The notes: generated by a model not told the origin, from the sequence alone. Shown: positions 9,111-18,528, numbered from the stretch's first letter. The stretch: DNA of 64,000 nt from CALSMU01 sp965230225 (GCA_965230225.1 CBDDKM010000003.1:1-64000); one strand, 5' to 3'. Numbers and translations are program-made.

Positions 9111-10280
9111 ATGGCTGTAGAAACTAGATATAATCAAAGAGGCGTGTCTGCTGGAAAAGAAGACGTGCACGAAGCAATCAAAAATGTAGATAAAGGATTG
9201 TTTCCAAAGGCATTTTGTAAAATTGTACCTGATTATTTAACAGGTTCAGAAGATCATTGCATCATTATGCATGCTGATGGTGCAGGAACCAAGTCGTCTT
9301 TGGCTTATATGTACTGGAAAGAAACCGGTGATCTTTCTGTTTGGAAAGGAATTGCTCAGGATGCGTTAATCATGAATATTGATGATTTATTGTGTGTAGG
9401 TGCTACGGATAATATTTTGCTTTCATCTACTATTGGTAGGAATAAAAACCTTATTCCTGGAGAAGTTATCTCTTCTATTATTAATGGAACAGAAGAACTA
9501 TTGGAAGAATTGAGAAAGCATGGAGTTTCTATTCGATCAACTGGAGGAGAGACAGCAGATGTAGGAGATCTTGTGAGAACCATTATTGTGGATTCTACCG
9601 TAGTGGCCAGAATGAGAAGAGAAGATGTGGTAGATAATAGCAATATCCAGCCAGGTGATGTAATTGTAGGATTGGAATCGTTTGGTCAGGCTTCGTACGA
9701 AACTGAGTATAACGGAGGAATGGGAAGTAATGGGCTAACCTCTGCAAGACATGATGTGTTTAGTAAAGTACTGGCTTCAAAATACCCAGAGAGCTTTGAT
9801 CCTTCTGTACCGGAAGACTTAGTTTATTCAGGGACAAAAGGGTTAACGGAGAAAATTGAAAACACTCCAGTAGATGCAGGAAAGCTGGTGCTTTCTCCAA
9901 CAAGAACTTATGCGCCAATTATTAAGGAGATTCTTAATAAATTTAAAGGGCAAATCCACGGTATGGTTCACTGTAGTGGTGGTGCTCAAACCAAGGTGTT
10001 ACATTTTGTAGATAATGTGCATGTAATAAAAGATAATTTGTTTGATGTCCCTCCATTGTTCGACTTGATTCAAAAGGAATCGGGAACAGATTGGAAAGAG
10101 ATGTATAAGGTCTTTAATATGGGGCATAGAATGGAAGTTTACCTGCCACAAGAGATTGCTGAAAAGGTAATCGAGATTAGCAAATCTTACAATGTAGATG
10201 CAAAAATTGTTGGTAGAGTAGAGGCTTCTGATGAGAAGAAATTGACCATACAGTCCGATAAAGGGACATTTGTATATTAA
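9111..10280 (+). CDS. purM: Phosphoribosylformylglycinamidine cyclo-ligase (AIR synthetase)
   Basis: Fifth step of purine synthesis: ATP-dependent ring closure of FGAM to aminoimidazole ribonucleotide. It is 389 residues. Visible family features are the N-terminal metal/substrate loop HADGAGTKSSLAY (about residue 54), DDLLCVGATD (about 92), STGGETADVGDL (about 144) and the C-terminal AIRS_C domain with GMVHCSGGAQTK (about 285). It is longer than the E. coli enzyme, as is usual in Bacteroidota. It heads a co-directional run with 9-19-base gaps (prfA, pyrF, DUF2851, pspC, K+ channel, reductase). No other de novo purine gene is adjacent. Confidence 0.95.
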   Translation: MAVETRYNQRGVSAGKEDVHEAIKNVDKGLFPKAFCKIVPDYLTGSEDHCIIMHADGAGTKSSLAYMYWKETGDLSVWKGIAQDALIMNIDDLLCVGATDNILLSSTIGRNKNLIPGEVISSIINGTEELLEELRKHGVSIRSTGGETADVGDLVRTIIVDSTVVARMRREDVVDNSNIQPGDVIVGLESFGQASYETEYNGGMGSNGLTSARHDVFSKVLASKYPESFDPSVPEDLVYSGTKGLTEKIENTPVDAGKLVLSPTRTYAPIIKEILNKFKGQIHGMVHCSGGAQTKVLHFVDNVHVIKDNLFDVPPLFDLIQKESGTDWKEMYKVFNMGHRMEVYLPQEIAEKVIEISKSYNVDAKIVGRVEASDEKKLTIQSDKGTFVY

Positions 10281-10298
10281 ACAATAACGTTTTATAGA

Positions 10299-11387
10299 AT
10301 GAGTGAAAACGGAATATTATCTAAGCTAGAAGCAATTAACATTCGATATGAAGAGGTGGGGAAACTAATTGTTGACCCGGATATTATATCGGATATGAAA
10401 CGCTACGTGAAACTAAATCAGGAATACAAAGATTTAGAGCCAATCGTTAAAGCTTATCACGACTATAAAAACGTACTGGGAAATATTGACTCTTCTAAAG
10501 AGGTAATCAAAACGGAAGATGACCCTGAGTTTGTAGAAATGGCTAAAATGGAGCTAGAAGAGCTACAAACCAGAAAGGAAGAGTTGGACGAAGAAATTAA
10601 GTGGTTGCTAATACCAAAGGATCCGGATGATAATAAAAACGTAATTGTTGAATTGCGCGCCGGAACCGGAGGAGATGAGTCTTGTATTTTCGTAGAAGAT
10701 GTTTACAGAATGTATACCATGTACTTCAAAGAGAGAGGTTTTTCTAGTTCTATTGTAAACTCTAACGAAGGAGGGACAAAAGGATATAAGGAGATCGTGA
10801 TGGAGGTAAGTGGAGAAGAAGTTTATGGAACCTTAAAGTTTGAATCGGGAGTTCACCGTGTGCAAAGAGTGCCTGAAACAGAATCTCAAGGTAGAGTTCA
10901 TACATCCGCAATAACTGTTGCCGTATTGCCAGAGGCTGAAGATGTAGATTTTGATTTGGACCTGAAAGATGTGAAAAAGGATACTTTTAGATCGTCCGGA
11001 GCAGGAGGTCAGCACGTAAATAAAACAGAATCTGCAGTTAGGTTGACTCACTTGCCGACTAATACTGTAGTGGAGTGTCAGGATGGAAGGTCGCAACATA
11101 AAAACTACGAAAAAGCCTTAAGCGTACTTCGATCAAGATTGTATCAGGCAGAAGTAGAAAAGGCTGATAAGGAAAGAGCAGAGCAAAGAAAATCATTAGT
11201 ATCTACGGGAGATCGCTCTGCAAAAATCAGAACTTATAACTATCCACAAGGAAGAATAACAGACCACAGAATAAATAAAACAATGTATTCTCTTAATTCA
11301 TTTATGAATGGAGATATACAAGATATGATTGATGCATTGAAAATGGCCGAAAATGCAGAAAAACTAAAAGAAGGAGGAGTTGAATAA
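10299..11387 (+). CDS. prfA: Peptide chain release factor 1
   Basis: Recognises UAA and UAG in the ribosomal A site and triggers peptide release. It is 362 residues. The GGQ catalytic loop is present in SSGAGGQHVNKTES (about residue 232). The stop-codon-reading PxT tripeptide of RF1 is seen as PET in RVQRVPETES (about residue 190); RF2 has SPF there. The N-terminal helical domain (about 1-100) is intact. The start lies 18 bases after purM. Confidence 0.97.
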   Translation: MSENGILSKLEAINIRYEEVGKLIVDPDIISDMKRYVKLNQEYKDLEPIVKAYHDYKNVLGNIDSSKEVIKTEDDPEFVEMAKMELEELQTRKEELDEEIKWLLIPKDPDDNKNVIVELRAGTGGDESCIFVEDVYRMYTMYFKERGFSSSIVNSNEGGTKGYKEIVMEVSGEEVYGTLKFESGVHRVQRVPETESQGRVHTSAITVAVLPEAEDVDFDLDLKDVKKDTFRSSGAGGQHVNKTESAVRLTHLPTNTVVECQDGRSQHKNYEKALSVLRSRLYQAEVEKADKERAEQRKSLVSTGDRSAKIRTYNYPQGRITDHRINKTMYSLNSFMNGDIQDMIDALKMAENAEKLKEGGVE

Positions 11388-11404
11388 AATCAAAACATTG
11401 AGCC

Positions 11405-12226
11405 ATGACGAAACAAGAGTTGTTTGAGGAAATTAAAAGAAAGAATTCATTTTTATGTGTTGGTCTGGATACAGACCCTGAGAAAATTCCTCAACACTTA
11501 TTGGAACTGGAAGATCCAATATTCGAATTCAATAAACAGATCATTGATGCTACTAAAGACTACTGTGTAGCGTATAAACCAAATATCGCATTTTACGAAG
11601 CGTTAGGTGCAGAAGGTTGGGAGTCGTTAAGAAAAACACTTGAGTACATTCCGGATAACATCTTTACCATCGCCGATGCAAAAAGAGGTGATATTGGAAA
11701 TACTTCCAGAATGTATGCTAAGACATTCTTTCATACTTATCCATTTGATTCTGTTACTGTAGCTCCTTATATGGGAGAAGATTCGGTAACTCCGTTTTTG
11801 GAGTTTGAGAATAAATGGGTAATTCTATTGGCTGCCACTAGTAATTCTGGAGGGCTTGATTTTCAGTATAAGCAAATTGATTCTGGTAAAAGAGTGTTTG
11901 AGGAAGTACTTCAAAAATCTTTGGAGTGGGGGAATGATGAGAACCTAATGTATGTGGTTGGAGCAACAAGAGCAGAGATGTTAACCGATGTTAGAGCAAT
12001 TGTTCCTGATGCCTTTCTTTTAGTCCCTGGAGTAGGAGCACAAGGAGGAAGTTTGTCTGAAGTTGTAAAATACGGAATGAATGGCTCTTGTGGTTTATTG
12101 GTTAACTCTTCCAGAGGAATCATATATGCTGGTAAGGGAGAAGACTTTGCAGAAAAGGCTGCTGAAAGTGCTGTCAAACTACAGAAACAAATGGAAGAAG
12201 AGCTAGTTAAAGCTCAATTGATTTAA
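11405..12226 (+). CDS. pyrF: Orotidine 5'-phosphate decarboxylase (type 2)
   Basis: Last step of UMP synthesis: decarboxylation of OMP. At 273 residues it matches the longer subgroup-2 enzymes. The motifs FLCVGLDTDPEKIP (residue about 16), YKPNIAFYEALG (about 58), the catalytic DAKRGDIGNTS (about 90) and the phosphate-binding LLVPGVGAQGG (about 200) are all present. It starts 17 bases after prfA with start ATG 11405. Neighbours suggest transcription with other nucleotide and translation genes. Confidence 0.96.
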   Translation: MTKQELFEEIKRKNSFLCVGLDTDPEKIPQHLLELEDPIFEFNKQIIDATKDYCVAYKPNIAFYEALGAEGWESLRKTLEYIPDNIFTIADAKRGDIGNTSRMYAKTFFHTYPFDSVTVAPYMGEDSVTPFLEFENKWVILLAATSNSGGLDFQYKQIDSGKRVFEEVLQKSLEWGNDENLMYVVGATRAEMLTDVRAIVPDAFLLVPGVGAQGGSLSEVVKYGMNGSCGLLVNSSRGIIYAGKGEDFAEKAAESAVKLQKQMEEELVKAQLI

Positions 12227-12245
12227 ACTATTTTGCTATCCCTCA

Positions 12246-13529
12246 ATGACAGAAGAATACCTTCACTACGTGTGGAAGTATCAGTTGTTCCCTATCGCAT
12301 GTCTGAGTACTTTCGAGCAAGAATCAATTACTGTTTTAAAAGCAGGAGTTCATAATTTTAATTCCGGTCCGGATTTTTTAGACGCCAGAGTTAAAATTGG
12401 AGATGCCATCTGGGCTGGAAATGTAGAAATACATGTTCGGTCTTCCGACTGGAATAAACACCGGCACCAGTATGATGTGGCCTACAATAATGTGGTTCTT
12501 CATGTCGTGTATGAAAATGACTCACTGATCTACAACGAAGCAGGGAATATCATTCCTGTTTTGGAACTAAAGGAGTTGATCGATCATCACCATTATTTTA
12601 ATTACGAGCGTTTTGTTGCAAGCGAATTATGGGTGCCATGTGCTAATCAAATCAAAGAGGTCCCATCTATTGTGTTATCTGGTTGGAAGAGTCGTTTATT
12701 ATATAATAGACTTGAAACTAAAACTGAGGCAATTTTAGATGAATTACATCGAACCAGTGGTAATTGGGCAGAGGTGTTTCATCGATTTTTGTGTCGATCC
12801 TTTGGTATGAAAGTTAATAGTGAAGCAATGATGGAGTTAGCGCAAAAGCTTCCGGTTAGGTTGTTACTAAAAGAGGGGAGTGAGTTAATCAAATTAGAAG
12901 CATTGTTTTTTGGTCAGGCAGGATTGCTGAATAATTCTCTGGAAGATGAATATCATCAGGAGTTGAGAAAGGAATATCTCTACCTAAAGCAGAAATATCA
13001 ATTGCAATCCTTAAGAAAAGTACAATGGAAATACTCAAGATTAAGGCCTCCAAACTTTCCTACCATAAGATTGGCCCAATTGGCAATGCTATATAGCATT
13101 AATGTTAATATGTTCGAATTGATTCGAGATAGGCAATCTTTTGAAAACATCAAGATGGTTCTCGAAACAGGTGTTTCAGGATATTGGCAGAGTCATTACA
13201 GGTTTGGAGTAGTTGCTAAGTCCCGAATAAGTTCTCAGGTCGGGCAGTCTTTAATTGATAATGTGATGATTAATGTGGTGGTACCAATCACCTTTGCTTA
13301 TGGGAAATCTATTGCTGATCAGAACTACATGGAATATGCAGTGGAGTTGATCGAAAACATAAAGACAGAGGATAATAAAGTAGTAAGAGGTTGGGAAAAA
13401 ATTGGGGTGGATGTAAACGGAGCGCAAGAGTCTCAGGCAATGCTGGAACTTTATCAAAATTATTGTTCTGCAAAAAAATGCTTAAATTGCAACATCGGTG
13501 TTCGATTACTGAAGGATGCCGGTGGTTAA
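12246..13529 (+). CDS. DUF2851 family protein
   Basis: Uncharacterised 427-residue cytoplasmic protein conserved in Bacteroidota; no signal peptide or membrane helix. The most conserved-looking stretch is N-terminal: FNSGPDFLDARVKIG (about residue 38) followed by WAGNVEIHVRSSDWNKH (about 58). The rest is helical, rich in Arg and Leu, and ends with a Cys-containing tail (KKCLNCNIG). The GPDF...NVEIH spacing recalls the acidic/metal core of PD-(D/E)xK nucleases, but the usual Lys is a His, so function is not assigned. It sits between pyrF and pspC with 19- and 17-base gaps. Confidence 0.8.
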   Translation: MTEEYLHYVWKYQLFPIACLSTFEQESITVLKAGVHNFNSGPDFLDARVKIGDAIWAGNVEIHVRSSDWNKHRHQYDVAYNNVVLHVVYENDSLIYNEAGNIIPVLELKELIDHHHYFNYERFVASELWVPCANQIKEVPSIVLSGWKSRLLYNRLETKTEAILDELHRTSGNWAEVFHRFLCRSFGMKVNSEAMMELAQKLPVRLLLKEGSELIKLEALFFGQAGLLNNSLEDEYHQELRKEYLYLKQKYQLQSLRKVQWKYSRLRPPNFPTIRLAQLAMLYSINVNMFELIRDRQSFENIKMVLETGVSGYWQSHYRFGVVAKSRISSQVGQSLIDNVMINVVVPITFAYGKSIADQNYMEYAVELIENIKTEDNKVVRGWEKIGVDVNGAQESQAMLELYQNYCSAKKCLNCNIGVRLLKDAGG

Positions 13530-13546
13530 ATAAGTTAGAGAATAGT

Positions 13547-13774
13547 ATGATTCAGAGAATACTAGATTATTTTGAGAAGCAATCATTCGGTGTAATGGAA
13601 TGGTGGGGGAAGAAGCTCGGTGTCCGGGCGGCTCGTATTCGTCTCTTATTTATTTACGTTTCCTTTCTGACTTTTGGAAGTCCACTAATTGTTTATTTAA
13701 TCATGGCTTTTGTTTTAGAGCACAAAGAGATGTTTAAATTTGGAACCTCGAGAAAAACAATTTGGGATTTATAA
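13547..13774 (+). CDS. PspC domain protein
   Basis: Small (75-residue) membrane protein of the phage-shock-protein C family. It shows LGVRAARIRLLFIYVSF, then a hydrophobic helix (GSPLIVYLIMAFVLE) and a basic tail. I choose ATG 13547 because a longer in-frame start at 13391 would overlap the DUF2851 gene by 139 bases and adds unrelated sequence. PspC proteins act in envelope-stress responses elsewhere. Here the gene is isolated from pspA/B and embedded in a housekeeping run, so a stress role is inference. Confidence 0.8.
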   Translation: MIQRILDYFEKQSFGVMEWWGKKLGVRAARIRLLFIYVSFLTFGSPLIVYLIMAFVLEHKEMFKFGTSRKTIWDL

Positions 13775-13783
13775 TAAAAGAGG

Positions 13784-14803
13784 ATGTTACTAAACTTTAA
13801 GTTATTTTCCAGGATATACTATGCCATTGGATTGCTGATTGCCAATATAATTGGTGGTACCATAGGTTATATTCTTGTTGAGGGATGGTCGTTTCTAGAT
13901 GCGTTTTATCAAACCATCATTACGATCTCCACAGTAGGGTTTAGCGAAGTTGGGCCATTGTCTGATTCTGGTAAGCTGTTTACAGCATTTTTGATAATTA
14001 CAAGTTTTGGTACATTTGCTTATGCGATTTCCTCAATTACTACCTATATTGTAAGCGGAGATTACAGAAGATATTTTAAAGATTACAGAGTTTTGAAAGG
14101 GATATCCAATATTGAAAATCACGTAATTGTTTGTGGTTACGGAAGGGTAGGGTCGCAGGCGGTGGAAACACTTAGAGCCCATAAAGATGATTACCTGATT
14201 CTAGAGCAGAGCGAGGAGATTATTGAGCAGTTTCGAACTGATGGGACAGTTCTGTATATGCAAGGAGATGCCACCAGGGATGAATTGCTGATTCAGGCGG
14301 GAATAAAAAAAGCAAAGGCTTTAATCACTACGCTTCCATCCGATTCAGAAAACCTGTTTGTGGTATTGAGTGCAAAAGAATTAAATAAGAATTTAAAGAT
14401 CATTGCCAGAGCTTCTAAAGCCTCTTCTGTAAAGAAGTTAAAAATTGGAGGTGCAGATAATGTTATCATGCCAGATTCATTAGGAGGGTCTCACATGGCT
14501 CAGTTAGTTGCTACACCTGATGTGGTTGAGTTTCTGGATCAAATCTCTATTCAGGGAGAAAACGAAATCAATTTAGAAGAGATAGATTTTACAGATATTC
14601 CGGAAAACTGTCAATTCAAATCGTTGTTGGATTTAAAGAAAATGTTTCCATTCTGTAATATCATTGGGTATAAGGATCCAGGTGGGGAGTATATCATTAA
14701 CCCGTCTGATGACACTAGTATAGTTCCTCAAAGTAAGCTATTTGTCCTAGGGAAACCGGAAGAGATTAATCATTTGAACGAATTGATTGGTATCAATCAA
14801 TAA
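13784..14803 (+). CDS. Two-TM potassium channel with RCK (TrkA-N/TrkA-C) domain
   Basis: Inner-membrane K+ channel subunit of 339 residues. TM1 lies at about 8-33. The pore loop with selectivity filter TISTVGFSE lies at about 46-56 (TVGF replaces the classical TVGYG). TM2 lies at about 68-92. The cytoplasmic RCK N-domain has the Rossmann motif VCGYGRVGSQ (about 113-122) and an acidic residue after the second strand (ILEQSEE); a TrkA-C domain lies at about 250-335. The layout is MthK/Kch-like, gated by ligand binding to the RCK ring. Which ligand cannot be read. It begins nine bases after pspC. Confidence 0.92.
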   Translation: MLLNFKLFSRIYYAIGLLIANIIGGTIGYILVEGWSFLDAFYQTIITISTVGFSEVGPLSDSGKLFTAFLIITSFGTFAYAISSITTYIVSGDYRRYFKDYRVLKGISNIENHVIVCGYGRVGSQAVETLRAHKDDYLILEQSEEIIEQFRTDGTVLYMQGDATRDELLIQAGIKKAKALITTLPSDSENLFVVLSAKELNKNLKIIARASKASSVKKLKIGGADNVIMPDSLGGSHMAQLVATPDVVEFLDQISIQGENEINLEEIDFTDIPENCQFKSLLDLKKMFPFCNIIGYKDPGGEYIINPSDDTSIVPQSKLFVLGKPEEINHLNELIGINQ

Positions 14804-14815
14804 TAAATCAGAAAC

Positions 14816-15730
14816 ATGAAGAAGAAAGTATTAGTTACTGGTACCAATGGGTTGCTGGGGCAAAAATTGGTGCATCAATTGAATGATCATCCCAATTATG
14901 AATTGATAGCTACTTCAAGAGGGGAGAACAGGATAGAGGCTATTAAAGGGTTTGTTTATGAACCTCTTGATATAACTAACCAATCGGAAGTTTCTGAAAT
15001 ATTTGATAAATACCAACCCGATGTATTGATCAATACCGCAGCAATGACCAACGTTGATGCGTGTGAAAAAGAGAAGGAGGCTTGTTGGAGTTTGAATGTA
15101 GATGCAGTAAAGTACATGATTGAAGCTTGTAAAAAATATAACACTCACATGATTCATCTTTCAACAGATTTTGTGTTTGATGGAGAGGAAGGCCCATATT
15201 CTGAAGAAGATGTTCCAAGCCCACTGAGTTATTATGGGGAGTCTAAATACGAAGCTGAAAAACTAATGCAAAACAGTGGGCTTAAGCATTGGGCAATTGC
15301 CAGAACAATTATCGTATATGGAATTGTAGAAAAGATGAGCCGTTCTAATATTGTTCTTTGGGCCAAGTCTGCTCTGGAGAAAGGCGAAGTGATGAATGTA
15401 GTAGATGATCAATTTAGATCGCCTACTTTGGCTCAGGATCTGGCTAAAGGATGTATTTTAATTGCAGATAAGTCTGCTACAGGAATCTTTCATCTAAGTG
15501 GGAAAGATCAAATGAGCATATTGGAATTGGTGTACCGGGTGGCAGATTATTTTGAGCTAGATAAATCAACCGTCAACCCCATTAAATCTGCTACCTTGAA
15601 CCAGGCTGCAAAGCGACCACCTAAAACTGGATTTATATTGGATAAACCAATGAAAGAATTGGGGTATGATCCGGTAAGTTTTGAAGAGGGATTGGCGATT
15701 GTCGCCGCTGAATTAGATTTGGTAGAATAA
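14816..15730 (+). CDS. RmlD-like NAD(P)-dependent sugar reductase (SDR family)
   Basis: Extended short-chain dehydrogenase of 304 residues. It has the nucleotide-binding GTNGLLGQKL (residues 8-17), the catalytic STDFVFDG (about 117) and YGESKYEAE (YxxxK, about 140). Similarity is to dTDP-4-dehydrorhamnose reductase, which makes dTDP-L-rhamnose, and to MAT2B-like proteins. No rmlA, rmlB or rmlC is adjacent, so the substrate is uncertain. It closes the purM-headed run, 12 bases after the channel gene. Confidence 0.85.
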   Translation: MKKKVLVTGTNGLLGQKLVHQLNDHPNYELIATSRGENRIEAIKGFVYEPLDITNQSEVSEIFDKYQPDVLINTAAMTNVDACEKEKEACWSLNVDAVKYMIEACKKYNTHMIHLSTDFVFDGEEGPYSEEDVPSPLSYYGESKYEAEKLMQNSGLKHWAIARTIIVYGIVEKMSRSNIVLWAKSALEKGEVMNVVDDQFRSPTLAQDLAKGCILIADKSATGIFHLSGKDQMSILELVYRVADYFELDKSTVNPIKSATLNQAAKRPPKTGFILDKPMKELGYDPVSFEEGLAIVAAELDLVE

Positions 15731-15735
15731 ATTTT

Positions 15736-15743
15736 TATTTTTG
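15736..15743 (+). promoter_or_regulatory. -7 box (TATTTTTG) for the symporter gene
   Basis: Perfect TAnnTTTG match 23 bases before the ATG. The nearest TTTG (15718-15721) is closer than the usual spacing. Confidence 0.5.
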
Positions 15744-15766
15744 TCGACAACTCTAAAAAACTTGAG

Positions 15767-17566
15767 ATGAAATTTAAATCTATTGCCCTAGTATTGAGTC
15801 TGTTTACTTTCTTAAGCCTTCAGGCAGAAATGAAGGTTGAAATTAAAAAGTTCAATAACATTAAAGAAGTTAAATTGAAGAATGGAGAAGCGCAAGCCAT
15901 TGTTACTGGTGGAACTGCTCCATATACTTATTACTGGTCTAATCAATCTACTTCACTAGATAGTTCATACAGTAGAGGTTTAACAGAGGGGGTAGAGTAT
16001 CAGCTTGTAGTAACAGATGCTACCGGATTGAAGGATACTGTTAAATTTGAAATTGAGCCCGCTAATGCAGGAGAATCCATTAATAAGTTCTTTAAACCAG
16101 TAGTTGGTGCAATTGGATCATTTTTAATGTTTGATCCATTCGCTGCTGTAGGTCTTTACGATAATAAAATTTATGATGATAATGGAGAGATAGTTCTTCA
16201 TGCGAATGGGGATCCAAAGACCAAGAAAATTCCATTCATCGTAATCTGGTTAGTGTTAGGAGCAATCTTCTTTACCATCAAGATGAAGTTCATTAATATT
16301 AAAGGAGCTAAGCATGCTTTTGAGTTGGTTCGTGGAAAATATGATGATCCCAACGATAAAGGGGAGGTTTCTCATTTCCAGGCATTAACCACTGCATTGT
16401 CTGGTACAGTTGGGCTTGGGAATATTGCCGGTGTAGCTGTTGCAGTTGCGGCAGGAGGTGCCGGAGCTACTTTCTGGATGATTGTTGCTGGATTAATCGG
16501 AATGGCAAGTAAATTTACTGAATGTACTCTTGGTGTTAAGTACCGTGAGATTGATGACGAAGGAAATGTGTCTGGTGGGCCTATGTATTACCTAAGTAAA
16601 GGTCTTGCAAAAAGAAATTTAGCTGGTCTTGGAAAAGTACTAGCAGCATTCTTTGCTATTCTTTGTATTGGAGGTTCGTTTGGTGGTGGAAATATGTTTC
16701 AGGCAAACCAGGCGTTTGATCAGTTGTCAGGAGCAATTCCATGGTTGCAGGGTAAAGGAGTGTATTTTGGAATAATTATGGCTCTTCTTGTTGGTGTTGT
16801 AATTATCGGTGGGGTGAAGAGCATTGCAAAAGTTACCGATAAAATTGTTCCTTTCATGGTTGGTATCTATGTATTATTTGCAATCATCATTATCGGAATG
16901 AACATCGGGAGTATCGGAAGTGCATTTAAGGCGATTGTGTCAGGAGCATTTTCTCCAGAAGCCATAAAAGGTGGTGTAATAGGGGTGTTAATATTAGGAT
17001 TTCAAAGGGCTGCATTTTCTAATGAGGCAGGAGTTGGATCTGCTTCAATTGCTCACTCAGCGGCAAAAACTGATGAGCCGGTAAGTGAGGGGATTGTTGC
17101 TTTACTGGAGCCATTTATTGATACGGTTATGGTTTGTACCATGACGGCTTTAGTCTTGATTTTTACGGGGTACGCAGATGATACTCAGGGACTAGAAGGG
17201 GCTGGACTTACATCTGCTGCATTTAGTCAGAGTTTTGAGTGGTTCAAGCATGTGCTGACCGTTGCAATTGTATTGTTCGCATTTTCAACAATGATTTCCT
17301 GGTCTTATTATGGATTAAAGGCTGCAACTTATTTATTTGGGCAAAGCAAAGCTGTAGACTACGGATATAAATTTGTGTTCATGTTGTTTGTTGTAGTAGG
17401 TGCGGCATCTGGGTTAGATGCGGTGATTGACTTCTCGGACTTTATGGTGCTCGGAATGGCATTTCCTAATATATTAGGGTTACTCATAATGTCTGGAGAG
17501 GTGAAGGCGGATATGAAAGATTATTTCGCTCGAATAAAATCTGGAGCAATTAAGAAATTTAAATAG
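15767..17566 (+). CDS. Alanine/sodium symporter (AGCS family) with N-terminal SprB-like repeat
   Basis: Sodium-coupled amino-acid importer of 599 residues; AGCS proteins are usually about 450. The extra 130 residues comprise a signal peptide (1-20) and a SprB-type beta-sandwich with VTGGTAPYTYYWSN (about 46) and YQLVVTDATGLKDTV (about 85), which should face the periplasm. The AGCS core starts near 130 with FDPFAAVG. Its signature is GTVGLGNIAGVAVA (about 215-228), followed by FRxA-like GFQRAAFSNEAGVGSASIAH (about 415). About 11 membrane helices are visible. Alanine or glycine is the likely substrate. A terminator follows at once. Confidence 0.9.
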   Translation: MKFKSIALVLSLFTFLSLQAEMKVEIKKFNNIKEVKLKNGEAQAIVTGGTAPYTYYWSNQSTSLDSSYSRGLTEGVEYQLVVTDATGLKDTVKFEIEPANAGESINKFFKPVVGAIGSFLMFDPFAAVGLYDNKIYDDNGEIVLHANGDPKTKKIPFIVIWLVLGAIFFTIKMKFINIKGAKHAFELVRGKYDDPNDKGEVSHFQALTTALSGTVGLGNIAGVAVAVAAGGAGATFWMIVAGLIGMASKFTECTLGVKYREIDDEGNVSGGPMYYLSKGLAKRNLAGLGKVLAAFFAILCIGGSFGGGNMFQANQAFDQLSGAIPWLQGKGVYFGIIMALLVGVVIIGGVKSIAKVTDKIVPFMVGIYVLFAIIIIGMNIGSIGSAFKAIVSGAFSPEAIKGGVIGVLILGFQRAAFSNEAGVGSASIAHSAAKTDEPVSEGIVALLEPFIDTVMVCTMTALVLIFTGYADDTQGLEGAGLTSAAFSQSFEWFKHVLTVAIVLFAFSTMISWSYYGLKAATYLFGQSKAVDYGYKFVFMLFVVVGAASGLDAVIDFSDFMVLGMAFPNILGLLIMSGEVKADMKDYFARIKSGAIKKFK

Positions 17567-17573
17567 AATAAAT

Positions 17574-17602
17574 AACGCCTCATTTAAAGAGGCGTTTTTT
17601 TT
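17574..17602 (+). terminator. Intrinsic terminator of the symporter gene
   Basis: Perfect 8-bp stem AACGCCTC / GAGGCGTT (17574-17581 with 17589-17596), 7-base loop, then eight T. Confidence 0.9.
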
Positions 17603-17610
17603 ACCCCTTA

Positions 17611-18528
17611 ATGAAGAAATTTTTCAGGGAGTATTTTCATTATACTCAAACAGAAAAAAGAGGTTCTTTTTTTCTTGTTTCCATATTGTTGGTTTTGTTG
17701 TCTTTCTATTGGTATGAATACGAAGTAGAGCCAGTACGCTTTTATTCGGAAGAACTGAATAAAGATGTAGAGCGTTTTTTTCAGTCCCAAAAAGAGGAAG
17801 ATGCTGAGAGTGAGTCTTCAGAAGTTCAATTGCAGCCGTTTGATCCAAATGAATTAAGTTTGATTGAATGGGTGGAACTAGGTTTTTCCGAAAAGCAAGC
17901 AAAGTCAATTATTAATTATAAAAACAAAATAGGAGGTTTTCGACGTAAAGAAGATTTAAAGAAACTATATGTGATGACAGATCAGATGTATTCCAGGCTG
18001 GAGCCTTTTGTGGAAGTATCAATTGATCATAGTGTGTCTATAAAAAGAATAGAGGATGAAAGTGAAAAGCAATATGATATTAAAACACCACCTGAGGAAC
18101 GAAGAGAGGTGTTAGAATTAGTATTGGTGGAGTTGAATGCGGCAGATACAACACAGCTTAAATCCTTAAAAGGGATAGGTAGTTATTATTCAAACAGAAT
18201 TGTAAAGTATAGAAATATACTGGGAGGGTTTGTTTCAGTACAGCAACTAGAAGAAGTTTATGGTTTAAAACCTGAAGTGGTAAGTCATAATTTAGGTAAA
18301 ATAATTGTTGATACGTCACTGGTTAAGAGGATCAATGTCAATACAGCTTCAGTAAATGATTTAAAGGCTCATCCATATATAAATTGGAATATGGCAAACT
18401 CAATAGTTCAAATTAGGGAATCTCATGGTAATTATGAAGCTTTGCGTGAAATTAAGAAATCAGATTTGGTAAATGATGAATTATACCGTAAAATTGCACC
18501 CTATTTGAAAATTGAGGAGGAGAATTGA
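17611..18528 (+). CDS. Helix-hairpin-helix (ComEA-like) membrane-anchored protein
   Basis: It is 305 residues. An N-terminal cytoplasmic stub is followed by one membrane helix (about 18-33), an acidic linker and then repeated HhH motifs: LGFSEKQAKSIINYKNKIGG (about 91-110), LKGIGSYYSNRIVKYRN (about 187), VNTASVNDLKAHPYINW (about 243). HhH pairs bind duplex DNA non-specifically; ComEA in naturally transformable bacteria is the known relative. The anchored, outward-facing arrangement fits DNA uptake, but no other com gene is near. The gene starts 8 bases after the terminator T run, so its promoter must overlap that terminator. Confidence 0.8.
   Translation: MKKFFREYFHYTQTEKRGSFFLVSILLVLLSFYWYEYEVEPVRFYSEELNKDVERFFQSQKEEDAESESSEVQLQPFDPNELSLIEWVELGFSEKQAKSIINYKNKIGGFRRKEDLKKLYVMTDQMYSRLEPFVEVSIDHSVSIKRIEDESEKQYDIKTPPEERREVLELVLVELNAADTTQLKSLKGIGSYYSNRIVKYRNILGGFVSVQQLEEVYGLKPEVVSHNLGKIIVDTSLVKRINVNTASVNDLKAHPYINWNMANSIVQIRESHGNYEALREIKKSDLVNDELYRKIAPYLKIEEEN

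Noticed and set aside
13391..13546. Longer N terminus for the PspC protein
   Set aside because: It would overlap the DUF2851 gene out of frame; the added residues do not resemble PspC and ATG 13547 fits the domain start.
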